64,000 nt of DNA from Plantago major (Eukaryota; Streptophyta; Magnoliopsida; Lamiales; Plantaginaceae): positions 22,640 through 86,639 of the forward strand of contig JAIFAC010000483.1 of the NCBI GenBank assembly GCA_026545765.1, in the 5' to 3' direction. The notes beneath the pieces are model-generated. The model was not told where the DNA came from and did no database searches. It saw only the letters and a list, made by a program, of their open reading frames with translations. Each line of letters starts with the position of its first letter. Positions within the stretch are counted from its first letter, which is position 1. Shown here piece after piece: positions 22,740 to 33,655 of the stretch. The translations under genes were made by a program, and so were the position numbers.

Positions 22740-25700
22740 TCAGTCTGCAAATTTCCTATCTCCAAACCTTTTGATGTCATAAGAATAATCATAAAGAAGA
22801 GTTCTGACAAGCATCTCTATGTCTCTGGCAAATCCACAGACTTCTTTGTAGGTTTTCGTAGGATTTTTCTTGGCAAAATGCTTGACCCATAGGTACTTTT
22901 CCCACTTCCAGGCATGCTCTATTCTGATATCTGAAAGCTTGAAGTATCCATAGATAATCTTCAGATATCTGATATCACCCTTGTATTGATCTTCTATCAG
23001 ATAGAACGACTCATAGGGTTCCACAACAAGTCTTGGTCTTGTGCCTGTTCCTGTGATATTCAGAATCTTGTGCACATCATCTGGCTTTCCATATGGACAA
23101 TCATCAGAGAGGTCCTTCTTCATGGCTTCAGTTCTCTTGACAACTTCAAAGTCCAACCATGCTTTGATGTGATTGGTGTTGATCAAGGTAGGTTTATTCT
23201 TTCTCCATGCCATGAGTTGTTTATGGATTGGTTCTGGAAATCTTGAATTTACCAATAGATGCTTAAGTTCCAGAATCCAATAGCCATTTTTCTGATGGAT
23301 GCACCTGTAGACATAGGAATCATTGTCATACTTCACATACTCAATTTTGGCTTCTTCTGGCCTGAGTGGAAGTTGACTTTGTCTTTGTTCAGCTCTTAGT
23401 CTGTTCCTTTTCTGTCTTGAATTCTCTTTGGGGTTGTTGCTTGAAGAACTACCACCCTGGATAGACTTGGTATTTCCAGAGGGTGTTTTAGCTGCTAGTG
23501 GCTTTGCAGCTATGGGCTCAGTTAGGCTTTCAATTTTCCTTTTTCTGTGAAGAGGAGCTTCATCTTCATCAGTCTCTTCATCATCATCAAGATCAATTCT
23601 TGTGAGATCTTTGCAGCCTTCTTCATTGCCCTGGGATTTGATTTGACCTTCTTCTTCTTCTTCAGAAGATTCATCAATCCCTCTAACTTGTCTTCTCCTT
23701 GGAGCCTTAGTACTCCTTGGAGGTTTCTGTGCCATGGCCCTTGTTACCATTTTGGTTCCTTCAGTAGGTCTCTGGGAAGCAGCTTGGCTTGAGAAGGATT
23801 CATAGATTCTGAGTGGTGGTGGAAGTTTTCTTCTTCCTTTCCGAAAGCACCGACTCAGATTTCTTCTTGTTTTCATCTCCTTCTTCCCATTCCCCCTGAC
23901 TTTGAGGTCCAGATTTGTACTTTCTTTCCCCCTTAGTCATTGTTGGCTGACTCAGTCTCATAAAGGAATCTGAGAGAGAGTCAAAATGCCCTTGTAAATA
24001 GTTGTAGGCAGTGACCAACTTCTGAAGTTCGGCTTTGAGCTCCGATTACATTTGATAAGTCCATTGTCCTTATCGCTGAGCTCGCTTAATGGGCCTAGGA
24101 TGGCATCTGCTTTTCCAGCAGTGTAACTTGCCTCTTGAAAAGCTTTTTCAGCTAAAGACACATCATCGTCCCTTGTCATTCCCAGATCTTTCTGAGCAAT
24201 GATCATGCTAGTTGTTCTCTGAGTGATGAGCTCAGTGAACTTTCTCATTCGTAGGGACTGAGGCAATTACTTCCTTGTTTTGTGAAGACATCTCCTTATT
24301 CAGAGTAGCTAGTACTTGGTACCTGCTCATGTACTCTTGAGAGTGGACATTTGGCAGTTTGTTGAAGATTGTAGGAGCAATCAACTTTCTTTTTAAGTGA
24401 GAAACCGCTAGATGTTCATGGCGGTGTCCTACCAAAGTCTTGTCTTCTTCATCATCTGAGGGATTAGCCCAATGATCTTCATCCTCTTGGACATTTTCAT
24501 CAATTGTATCAAGTCCAGCAACCATCTCAGAGATTGGTTTCTTTCCTTTCTAGGAGGAGGATGGTACTTCTTTCGAAGAGGATGCAGCCTTAGCATCGTG
24601 CTTGACTTCAGATACTTCTTCAGTATCGAGTTCTTTGGTGATCTCTTGCACAACATCCCGTAGCTCTTTAACCGCAGAGTAAGCATTCATTTCTTTGAGG
24701 TATTGATCTTCTAGTTGATCAAGCCTTTCTCTGGATTGAGCTATTTGATCTTCCAGTTGAAGATGGAGCTGTTGTTCTTCTTCCAACAGTTGTCTGAGTT
24801 GAGCACTTCTGGTCTGAGTGTTTAATATTTTCTGATTGGTTTCTTCAGAAAACTCAACTACTTGCTCAGTAGGAACTGCATGTTGGTGAGAAGATGGATG
24901 AGTAGATTTCTGAGGTGATGAAGACGGAGATTTCTGTGAAGTCTTCTCAGTTTGCTTTTCAAAGAATGAGGCATTGTTTCTCTGTGAAATTCCTCCGGTT
25001 CTCAGTGCAGAGCATCATCATCATCCTTTTGTCATTATCATCCTTTTGGTGATGATCGTGGGAGGTTCATCAAAGAAATTTTCATTCATTTCTTCCTCCT
25101 CATCATCTTCAGATACAAGATTGATCACTTCCGGATAGTGATCTTCGCCCATTAACTTCTTCTTGTTCGTAAGGTATGAATTGCAGTCAGGCGGCGGCTT
25201 GAATGCCATCTGTAATCTTGTCTGATCATCTGCCTGTTCAAAGGCATGTATCAAACTATGCGCCACTTTTCTGGAAAAGTCCTTGTGTAGTAGAGTCGCA
25301 ACTGTATGTTGTTCTGTAGCGAACATTGCTTGGACATATGTTTCCAGTTCAAGAGCTCGTGCCCGTCTAGTTGGTTGATCAGTTATTCTCAATATTTCAG
25401 AGAGATCAGAGCACCTTAACTTCTGCCATTTCTTGAAGCATTGAATGTGCTTTGGCAAAGTGTGAGCTTTGAAGAAGTGAAGTAGGTCCCTTGTTTCTCC
25501 AATGGGAACCTGCTTTGCATCTGTTTGAGCCTGAAAGAAAGAGTTTTGAGTGAGTTTCAAAACTTTGGTAGATATCTGAGTAGAAGTGTAGTTTAGTTTC
25601 TGAGATACCTGAGTATGAACACCAGGCTCAGATACTTGTTCTACTGGGACAATTGGTGTCTCAGATATCTTGTGGTGAGGTGGAGACTTGGAAGTCTGGT

Positions 25701-25977
25701 CCTCATCAACCTTTCTTTCTTGAACCTCCATGGGAGGCTCAGATACTTGTCTCTCAGAGACTTGTGCAGTCTCTGGAATCTTTTCTTGTGATGAAGCCCT
25801 TGATGCCTCATCAATTTCCATAGGTGCAGGGGATGTCGCAACTTTGTCCCCTTGCACTTCTACTTCTGATTGAGCCTTCAAGTTTGAAAGCTCGGTGATG
25901 TGTGCTTCAGAAACCTTGTTGGTTTCTGGGTTTGTCTCTGGCATTTCTGCCTTATCTTCTTCCATCTCAGTTGGAGC
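22740..25977 (-). CDS. E3 accessory gene, 3' part: middle and C-terminal exons
   Basis: Function unknown. 25021-25977 encodes a Pro/Glu/Ser-rich segment with QVSEP repeats, then the conserved block HTLPKHIQCFKKWQ...SEILRITDQP and a SUMO-interaction-like EVINLVSEDDEEEE. 24,550-24,830 gives a Gln/Glu coiled coil. The last 378 aa (22740-23876) hold a basic R-R-R-Q-V-R-G-I-D motif, acidic runs (SSEEEEEGQ, DDDEETDEDE), a likely nuclear signal (HRKRK) and a conserved C-terminus ending IKRFGDRKFAD. Frame breaks near 23,900, 24,250 and 24,550-25,020 separate the pieces; some may be real. Introns C and D of E1 are absent, with exact joins at 25875/25876 and 25725/25726. Confidence 0.7.
25105..25140 (-). 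other. SUMO-interaction-like motif in the accessory protein (E3)
   Basis: EVINLVSEDDEEEE fits a SIM: a hydrophobic V-I-x-L core followed by Ser and acidic residues. E2 has EVINLVSEDEEEKE near 39,870-39,905 and E1 has EMINLVSEDGEEEE near 58,874-58,915. Binding is inferred only from the motif. Confidence 0.45.
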
Positions 25978-26053
25978 CTGTTAGAAACATTTATCATTAA
26001 TGATCATACAAACATTTTTACTGAAAAGTTAGTTCTCTTTAAGAATCATTTAC
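25978..26053 (-). other. Accessory-gene intron B in E3 (76 bp)
   Basis: In minus-strand reading the donor is CACAG|GTAAATG and the acceptor TTTCTAACAG|GCTCC. Phase 0. The same intron is at 57770-57847 in E1 (78 bp) and 40908-40988 in E2. The interior is T-rich, as in plant introns, and would break the frame if retained. Confidence 0.8.
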
Positions 26054-26161
26054 CTGTGGCACAGGCTCAGATTTCTCAAGAGTCGAGGTTGAAGGAACCT
26101 CTTTTTCAGTATCTGAGGTAAGCTTTTCAGCTTCCTCTTGTCTTTCCGTTTCTAACTCAGC
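26054..26161 (-). CDS. Accessory-gene exon between introns A and B in E3 (36 codons)
   Basis: 108 bp, an exact multiple of three, open in frame, coding for A-E-L-E-T...K-S-E-P-V-P-Q, a Glu/Ser/Pro-rich peptide. The E1 counterpart (57662-57769) is also 108 bp. It is a symmetrical phase-0 exon and one unit of the repeated exon array. Confidence 0.78.
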
Positions 26162-26244
26162 CTGTAACAAAGAGATTCTTATAAGGTAACAAGATTTATA
26201 AGTATAAAATTTTTCACAAGGTAAGAGTTAAACCAGTCATTTAC
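26162..26244 (-). other. Accessory-gene intron A in E3 (83 bp)
   Basis: In minus-strand reading the donor is GCTCGG|GTAAATG and the acceptor TTTGTTACAG|GCTGAG. Phase 0. The E1 acceptor is conserved (TTTGTTATAG at 57652-57661), but the E1 donor is altered. Confidence 0.75.
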
Positions 26245-28098
26245 CCGAGCAGTTTCAGGCTGATTGGTCTCTGGAACTTGTGACCTTTCTATACATTGGT
26301 CGTCTTGTCCCAGTTCAGTTTCTTTGTTTGAAGTTTCTGGTACTTCACACCTTCCCTAAGTATGCAACTCAGTTGCCTCCCCTGGTTGATCATTCTGAGT
26401 AGATGTCTCAGTTTGATCCCTCTCATTGAGTTGGGGAACCTTCTCAATTACATGATTTTCTTCAGCATACTGTATTGCTGGTATTTCAAAATGGAGTTCA
26501 TTTACCATTTCATCAACCACTTGTGGCTGTTGTGGTTGTTGTGATTGTCTGGAAGCAGAAGATTGATCAGTCGAATGTTCTTAGATGTGGCATTTCCATC
26601 AGCATCTGCCAATACTAAGATACCACTCATCAGGGCTTTGTGAAGTTGTGCAAGAGATTCATTCCCTGATGATGTGTTTGCACCAACAACCTTTGCTATA
26701 GGTTCAGCAACCTGTGTTGTAGGTTTTTCTTCAGATACCTTATCACCAGTTACTTGTTCAGTAACCTTAGCCCTCTTTGATTTTTCTAGGACTTGAGAGA
26801 TGACTAGTTCATCATCTTCATCGTCAGAGCTCTCATCAGCATTGGGAACTGATTGGTCCATTATTCCTGCGGTTTCTGCAGATGGGGCTTGGTGTTTTTC
26901 ACCACTTTTGGCAGCATTCATGAGTTCATCAGCAAGGCTTTCTGCATTAGTCGCAACATTTCTGAAAGCACTTTCTCTTGCTGAGTCTACTTGTTCAGTA
27001 GGTGATAACTCTTTTGCAGCATTAATGAGTTCATCTGCCATGTTTGTAGAATTGACAACCTCTTTGGGTGTGTCTTCTGATTTGCCAGCAGACTTCTTTC
27101 TTGAAGTTCTGGGCTTCTTGGTATAAACGCAACTTTTCTTGGATATCTTTTGATTTTCTCTTCTTAGACCTTTCGAGACCCAGAACCTTTTTCATCGATT
27201 TGTATACTCATACTTGTAGAGTAAGTTCATTGGCTATTTCAAATTGCCTCTCTGAGCTCAATGCCAAGCTTTTCCAAAGTAGCATATCTTCGCACCATAT
27301 CCTCGTGGCCTTTGGCTCAGCTAGTCCTTTAACAATCTTAGGCTCGAAGCCTTGAATCTTCTTCACAAATTTCATGAAGGCGTACTTTCCCCAGTTGAAT
27401 GGGTTTTCCAGCCTTTTGTCTTGTTGATTCAGTAAGAACAACATGATCCATCGTTCTTGGCTTATCTGGTCAGCACCTCCTTGTAGACCATCAAAGCATC
27501 TATGAAGAATGCAAGCCAAGATATCCCAAAGGAACCAACAGATGTCCGGTTCGATGTCAAAAGTTTGAACTCAGTGGGTGTATCTGATTTCTCAAGATCA
27601 CACACATCACTGTAAAGTTCTTTGACACCTTCAAGGAGTTCCTCATCCTTGGTGTTTATTTCAAAATCCTTTCCAAGATTTTGAACCTCAAACAACTTAC
27701 AGAAAGTTGTTAAGTCCGTAGGATTTCCTTTCCTCGATCGAGGTTTTGATAGACACTATTTCAGTGCCTTCAGATACACAGGAAATAATCCTGGAGTTGT
27801 TGTAAAATTCCAACACATCAAGTGATGAAATTCCACTAGGGCGAGCAAATACAAAGCCCTTGATTTGTGCCTTTTCAAGCATGTCAAGAATTAGCTTTCT
27901 GTCGGCTTGGTTCTCTATTGCAGCCGTGAGGTATTCCTCAACCATGGCACCACCCCAAATCATTCTGTGACTTGAAGTCCAATGGTCAGGATTGAAAGCT
28001 CCTACCAATGATTGTTAACAATAACCAACTCGTGGTGCTTTTCAAAGATGCAGCATGGAGGATTGGGATTTCTGTGTAGAAGTGTTCTTGGAGGCCAT
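26245..28098 (-). CDS. E3 accessory gene, 5' part: N-terminal exons
   Basis: The start is the ATG at 28098 (minus), conserved in E2 (43005) and E1 (55711). The N-terminus is frame-broken in this copy (TGA after ~18 codons). It then reads FNPDHWTSSHRMIWGGAMVEEYLTAAIE, LDVLEFYNNSRIISCVSEGTEI and FEVQNLGKDFEINTKDEELLEG in two frames, then a 179-aa Asp/Glu-rich stretch with DEL(I/M)NAAK repeats (27041-26502) and LNERDQTET. The E-F-Y-N-N and later L-x-x-F spacing vaguely resembles plant proteins labelled 'putative plant transposon protein'; I hold that loosely. Function unknown. Confidence 0.6.
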
Positions 28099-28286
28099 CT
28101 CTTTATATAGTAAGGATTTGAAGCTTGTGTTTGAAAGAGATTCGATTGAGTGATTATTTTCAGAAAAACTTAATCAAGGAATGCAGAGATTTTTTAGAAG
28201 TTGCAGAGGATTAGGAGAAGGTTTTTGCTGTTTTGATGCAAGTTGAAATTTCGGATTAGGCAAAAGTGATTTCATTTGCCAAAATC

Positions 28287-28298
28287 CTATATATATAG
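28287..28298 (-). promoter_or_regulatory. Internal TATA box before the E3 accessory gene
   Basis: CTATATATATAG, about 190 bp upstream of the accessory ATG. The leader between them is pyrimidine-rich in the sense strand, like a plant 5' UTR. Equivalent TATA boxes occur at 43165-43175 (E2) and 55515-55528 (E1) at the same spacing. Confidence 0.6.
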
Positions 28299-28479
28299 CA
28301 AGTGAATCTCAATGCATAAATACATACAAATTGATTTTGTGTATACGTATCGTGATTTGCAAGCGTGAGCAAAAGCTAGTTCGACATTAAATGCTTAGTG
28401 GGCCATGTCCGAATGTCACATCCAGATTTATCGTGAATTAATTTCTGCCGTTCAGATCAAGCGCTTGAATTCATCAAGG

Positions 28480-28508
28480 GTCACCATTGCTTCTCCAGCA
28501 ATGATCAC
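28480..28508 (-). other. Conserved stem-loop upstream of the internal promoter (E3)
   Basis: The core stem CATTGCT/AGCAATG with a 4-5-base loop extends to about 12 pairs through GTGATC and GGTGAC, with one mismatch and one wobble. The same hairpin lies at 43357-43385 (E2) and 55308-55336 (E1). Confidence 0.6.
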
Positions 28509-28800
28509 AATCAACAAATGTAATTGTGCCCAATTAATGAATTTTGGCTAATAGCTATCTGAATCACAATTCTGTTGGAGCAAGGACACTGTTCGCATCT
28601 GAATTTGTCTTATACTTAGGAGTTTCCCAAGTTTTTCATCAAGATAGAAATAGTGCGAGATTCAAGAGAGTAGTTGACTGCAGAAAGTTATACTATTCTC
28701 TTTTGTGTTCCCCGTTCACAAAATGATTCGATATCCGAGTTCCGCCTCGTAGATCTTGAGCTATCTTTTTGCTCTTTAGCCTTTTTGACTTCTGGGTTCC

Positions 28801-28919
28801 CGTTCCAGATACCTCTTCTCTGTTTTCTGTATACCCGTTCCAGATACCTCTTCTCTGTTTTCTGGATACCCGTTCCAGATACCTCTTCTCTGTTTTCTGG
28901 ATACCCGTTCCAGATACCT
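28801..28919 (-). repeat. 36-bp minisatellite in E3 after pol
   Basis: About 3.3 copies of a unit reading CGTTCCAGATACCTCTTCTC then TGTTTTCTGGATACCC on the plus strand. E1 has only two degenerate units here (19770-19820), so the array expanded in E3. Confidence 0.88.
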
Positions 28920-28924
28920 GAACT

Positions 28925-30745
28925 TTTTCAGTTCATTGGTAGTTCCATTAGTCCAAGACTATGTCTTAAGGCTAAAAATCTACTTTCTTGTAGTGGCTTA
29001 GTGAAGATATTTGCAAGTTGGTCTTCAGTCCCAATCTGGAGTATCTCTATATTGCCTTTTTCAACATGGTCTCTGATGAAGTGATGTCTAACATCAATGT
29101 GCTTTGTTCTGGCATGAAATTTAGGATTCTGTGTAATCGCAATAGCACTTTTGTTGTCACAGAAAATGGGAGTTTTCTTCTCATCGAGTCCATAGTCTTT
29201 AAGTTGTTGTTGTATCCACAGAATTTGTGTTGCACAACAACCAGCAGCAATATATTCAGCCTCTGTGGTAGAAGTTGCAATTGAGTTTTGCTTCTTGCTA
29301 AACCATGAGATAAGTCTAGTGCCTTAACCGACAAGTTCTTGAGGTGCTTTTCCTATCAAGCAATGATCCAAAGATAATCAAAGATCTGAGTACCCAACTA
29401 AACTCAATTCACTTTCTTTAGGATACCACAGTCCTACATCTACTGTACCCTTCACATACCTTAATATTTTCATAGCAATGTTGTAGTGTGTTTGCATTGG
29501 ATTTGTCTGAAATCTAGCACATACTCCAACGGCATATTGAATATCAGGTCTACTTGCAGTGAGGTAAAGTAGTGAACCTATCAATTTCCTATACTTATGT
29601 TCTTCAACACTCTTATCTGATTCAGTATAGGTCATTTTGGTTCCAATGCTCATAGGTATCTTAGTATTCTTTTCAGAAGGCTTAAGATTGAATTTTGTGA
29701 GCATATCTTTTGCATACTTTGTTTGACTAATGAATATTCCATCATTGAGTTGCTTGACTTGCAATCCTAGGAAATAATTCATTTCTCCCATCATGCTCAT
29801 CTCAAACTTGTTTTTCATGAGATTTGCAAAGTCATTACAAAGTTGCTTGTCCTTAGATCCAAATATGATGTCATCAACATATACTTGAACTAAGAGTAGT
29901 TTCCCATCATGATTTAAGGTAAATAAAGTTTTATCAACTTCACCTTTCTTGAAACCACTTTCCAGAAGGTATTTGGCCAATGTGTCATACCATGCTCTTG
30001 GAGCCTGTTTCAGTCCACACAGAGCTTTCTGTAGTTTATAGACCATTCTACTTTCTGAGGAAACTTCAAAGCCAGGTGGTTGCTCAACATAAACTTCTTC
30101 TGCAAGTTCACCGTTTAGGAATGCGCTTTTGACATCCATCTGATAAACTTTGAAATTTTTATGAGCTGCAAAGGCTAGAAAGAGTCTTATTGCATCCAAT
30201 CTGGCAACTGGTGCATATGACTCATCAAAATCTAACCCATCAGTCTGAGTGAATCCCTTGGCAACCAATCTTGCTTTGTTTCTGGTTATTTCACCAGTTT
30301 CATTCATTTTGTTTCTGAAAACCCACTTAGTTCCAATCACAGATATTCCTTCTATAAATGGAACTAGTTTCCAGACTTTGTTTCTCTCAAATTGATCCAA
30401 CTCTTCTTGCATTGCAGAGATCCAGTCTTGGTCTCCTAATGCTTCTTCTATACTTTTAGGTTCGATATTCGAGATGAAACATCCAAAGAGAGAATCAGCA
30501 TTTTCAGCTATTGCTCTCCTAGTCCTAACACCCTGATTAATTGGTCCAATTATATCCTTTGTAGGATGATCTTTGATCCATTTAATCAAAGGTTTAGTGC
30601 TAGTAGGATCAATATCCAAGTGATCTGAATGTGAATCACTAAGATTTTGATTTGATACTTTTTCAAGATTCGAGATATCTGACATATGGGAAATGTCATG
30701 GATATCTGACACTTTTTCAGTGTTAGAGATATCTGAGACATGCAT
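28925..30745 (-). CDS. pol: E3 pol: reverse transcriptase and RNase H
   Basis: 29378-30745 is a 455-aa open frame covering the end of the integrase-RT linker and RVT_2. It contains [60 protein letters not shown], the catalytic [11 protein letters not shown], and the thumb/connection [13 protein letters not shown] frame change near 29,370 separates it from RNase H (about 29334-28925), which in this copy is interrupted. This is the best-preserved RT in the window and fits E3 being the latest insertion. The enzyme would copy the genomic RNA inside the particle. Confidence 0.9.
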
Positions 30746-32400
30746 TTCAGCATTCTTATTTTCAGATACCTATTCATGATGAAGGTTCTCAATAACCTGT
30801 TCCATTTCTGGAAAACTCATAGGAAATTCCTCATCATGTTTGTGAGTCATCTTGTTGTTACTAGGCTTTTCAAGCTTTTCTACGTCAGAGTCATCCTCAC
30901 TTTCCATAACGATGTTTTTCCTTTCTGAGGGTTCTTCTTTAGTATCCTCGATAGCTTCTTTGAACTTTTCCGAGAGTTCATCGAGGGAGGTGTTTTCTTA
31001 CTTCCTTCATAGAATACAACATGAACGATTCTTCAATTTTCTTTGTTCTTTTGTTGTAAACTCGTAAGCTTTCTTGCTTGTGGAATAGCCAAGAAAAACA
31101 CATTCATCTGCCTTTGGTTGAAATGTTCTCAGAAAAACTTTCCCATTGTTTAGAACAAAACATCTACAACCAAATACTCTCAGATGTTTGATATTAGGAG
31201 GTCTTCCAACCAAAATTTCATAGGGGGTCCTGTCATGGTGTTTGTTTATCAAACATCCGCTCGAGTGTAGCAGTGTGTTTACAGCCTTCAACCCAATATA
31301 TTTCACTTATCTCAAAGGTCACTAGCATTGTCCTTGCAGCTTCTTTAAGGTTCTGTTTTCCTTTCGCAACACCATTTTGTTGAGGTGTTCTTACAGAGGA
31401 AAGTTGGTGTTGTATACCTTTGCAGTACAAAACTCCTTTATGTAATCGATTGACAAACTCGCACCATGATCCGCTCGATTGCGTATACCTTTTCATTTTT
31501 CATGATTTCAAGCTTTTTCAGAAGTTTGGTATCTCCACCGGCATCGATTTGTGTTTCGTAAAGACAACCCAAGTGAATCTTGAGAAGTCATCTACAACAA
31601 CTGCACCATATTTCTTTCTGCATAACTAGTTACGTATGATTCAAAAGATCCATATGTAAAAGTTGCGTTGGTCTAACACTAGAGTGTCGATTTTGGACTT
31701 GAAAGAGATCTTAGATTGTTTCCCCATCCGACGGGCGTAATGTATACTATCCTTTCCGAAGATGTTTTTGGGAAGACCAACCACTAACTCTTTCTTCGCA
31801 AGTCTATTTAGAGTTTTGAAATTCAAGTGACTCATTCTTTTGTGCCATAACCAAGGCTCTTCAGGTGACCAGATTGACTCACCATGAGACATTCTTCAAC
31901 AGGCGTATGCCCAATGCAAAATAAAGACTGACTTTCCACCGTCCAACTAATACTGTATGCTTTGACTCATTGTCAATTAGTTTGAAGTATTTAGCTTTGT
32001 ATTTTTTAGTAAAAACCTTGTCTGCAAACTGGCTCATGCTAAATAGATTATATTTCAAATCCTTAACATGTAATACGTCGCTGATTGTTAAAGTTCCCAA
32101 TTTGACGCTACAAATCCCGAGAGGGATTTAATTCTCCTCCAAAGAAATCGATATCCGGTCCTGTGTTGCAAGCTTTGTAGTCAACAGATTTGCTTTGTCT
32201 CCGCCATGTGCTTTCCGTGATCCACTATCAAATAGCCATTGTGCTTTAGTCCAGAAGCATTCGCATACAACAGAAACAGAGATTAGGTTCTCATATCTTT
32301 GATGGAACCGTCGAATCAAAAGTTCTTCCAAGAGGAATCCATTTTTGAATGAATTTCTTTTAAACATGCTTTGTCGACAGAACATAAGGAGGAATTCTTT
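30746..32400 (-). pseudogene. pol: E3 pol: protease and integrase (fragmented by distortion)
   Basis: Pieces in order from the protease end: WLFDSGSRKAHGGDKANL (32128-32385; D-S-G active site), LTISDVLHVKDLKYNLFSMS (31879-32100), LWHKRMSHLNFKTLNRLAKK (31641-31892), SSVRTPQQNGVA (31233-31496), and RTFQPKADECVFLGYS (31007-31306). The integrase Glu context reads GVAKGK where E2 has GVAERK. That change fits the CTGAA to CGAA distortion rather than a true loss. This stretch is almost free of CAG/CTG, so its frameshifts should not be trusted. Confidence 0.75.
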
Positions 32401-33655
32401 TGAATGAAGGTTGTCATTAGTAAGAATTATTTTCTTCCTTGGTGTGTCCCTAGGTGCTCCATATGATGCTTTCAGACACTGTCAGTTTCCGAGTTTGCTT
32501 TTCAAAGAACTTAGCCTTCCTGCCGATTTCTTCTAGCCTGCATCTGATTTTCGCTGGCTTGATTTAACTTCCACTTCGATAATTGCTTTGAGCAATTCTA
32601 GCCTTCACCATCGTTCTTGCTCCCGCTTGTACTCATGAGCAAGTTGTTTTCCGATGCCTTTGTAGCTAATACTGCTTTGAGCACTTGAAGCTATCTCGAG
32701 ATCTTTTCTCGTAAGCTTTGCTAGCTCGTTGATCCAATTTCTTTCCGTAAAAGTGACATGGGAGAATTTGCCTCCTCGCAATTCTACCTTTTGAGAGACA
32801 TAGCATCGCTGGTGTTTACACTTTTCGTTGTGTTTCTTTTCGTAGATGTACCAACAGCTTTTGTTTTGACTTGTTTTTCCCACAAAGGTTTAGTCGAATC
32901 GCCTTTCCTTTGTCAACAATCTTTGTCTTTTCACCTATACTATAGATTGTATGGGAACCGTCTTGAAAGTACTTACAAATGTTCTTTTCTTTACTCTTAT
33001 TCGTAGTAATAGAGCAACTGTCTGAGTATTCAGCCCAAGTCCTTTCTTTTCCAAGGATCTCTTAAGTAAGATTGTACTTCAAGAAGAGTGTCACTAGCTT
33101 TGGCATAAGATTGAAAAGATAGTTCTTTCTTCTTGAAGTTCCTTGTTTTCGTAAAGAAGATTTTCATAATTCTTTCGAACTCAAATTTGCTTCTTCATGT
33201 GACTTTTCAGCCTCGATATCCGAGCTTTGAGAAATGCATTTTCAAAGATCCTTTCTCTCGATTCTTTAACTAATTGAGAATTTTCCTTTCAAGAGAATTC
33301 TTTTCTTCTTCTAGGTTTTCGCTCTAGCTCGGATCATTAGAAATTCTCTTTCATAGATGTCAAGTTCTTTCCGAGATTTTCTAGATTTTTATTTCCTCTT
33401 CATCACTTTCACAAGTGTAGCAAGAAGTATGTGTTACCTCATCACCATAAGATGCTTTTCTATGTTGGAGATGTCCGTCCCACAATTTCAAAGAACTCCA
33501 CACATTTCATTCTTCTTGAGGTCAAGTCGATTATATCATGAGTAACTCCACATAGTTCGGTGATGGTAGGTTGAATCATCTGAATTGTCATCTTCGTAAC
33601 TGCTTCAACGCCTAGAGCATCCATTGAATTTGGATTTTCTTTCTTTCTTCATTAA
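32401..33655 (-). pseudogene. E3 gag-pol spacer (distorted)
   Basis: Counterpart of E1 14059-15477. Fragments such as CKHQRCYVSQK (32605-32883) and the DNA of the coiled-coil region (33,080-33,400) align with E1, but nearly every CAG/CTG is changed and no long frame survives. Confidence 0.7.

Noticed and set aside
22740..28098. Accessory region as a retroviral-type envelope gene
   Set aside because: No signal peptide, transmembrane segment or cleavage site is visible; the composition is hydrophilic and nuclear-like.
31233..31496. Loss of the integrase catalytic Glu in E3 (GVAKGK)
   Set aside because: The change lies in a distorted block and fits the CTGAA to CGAA artefact, so I do not claim a real active-site loss.
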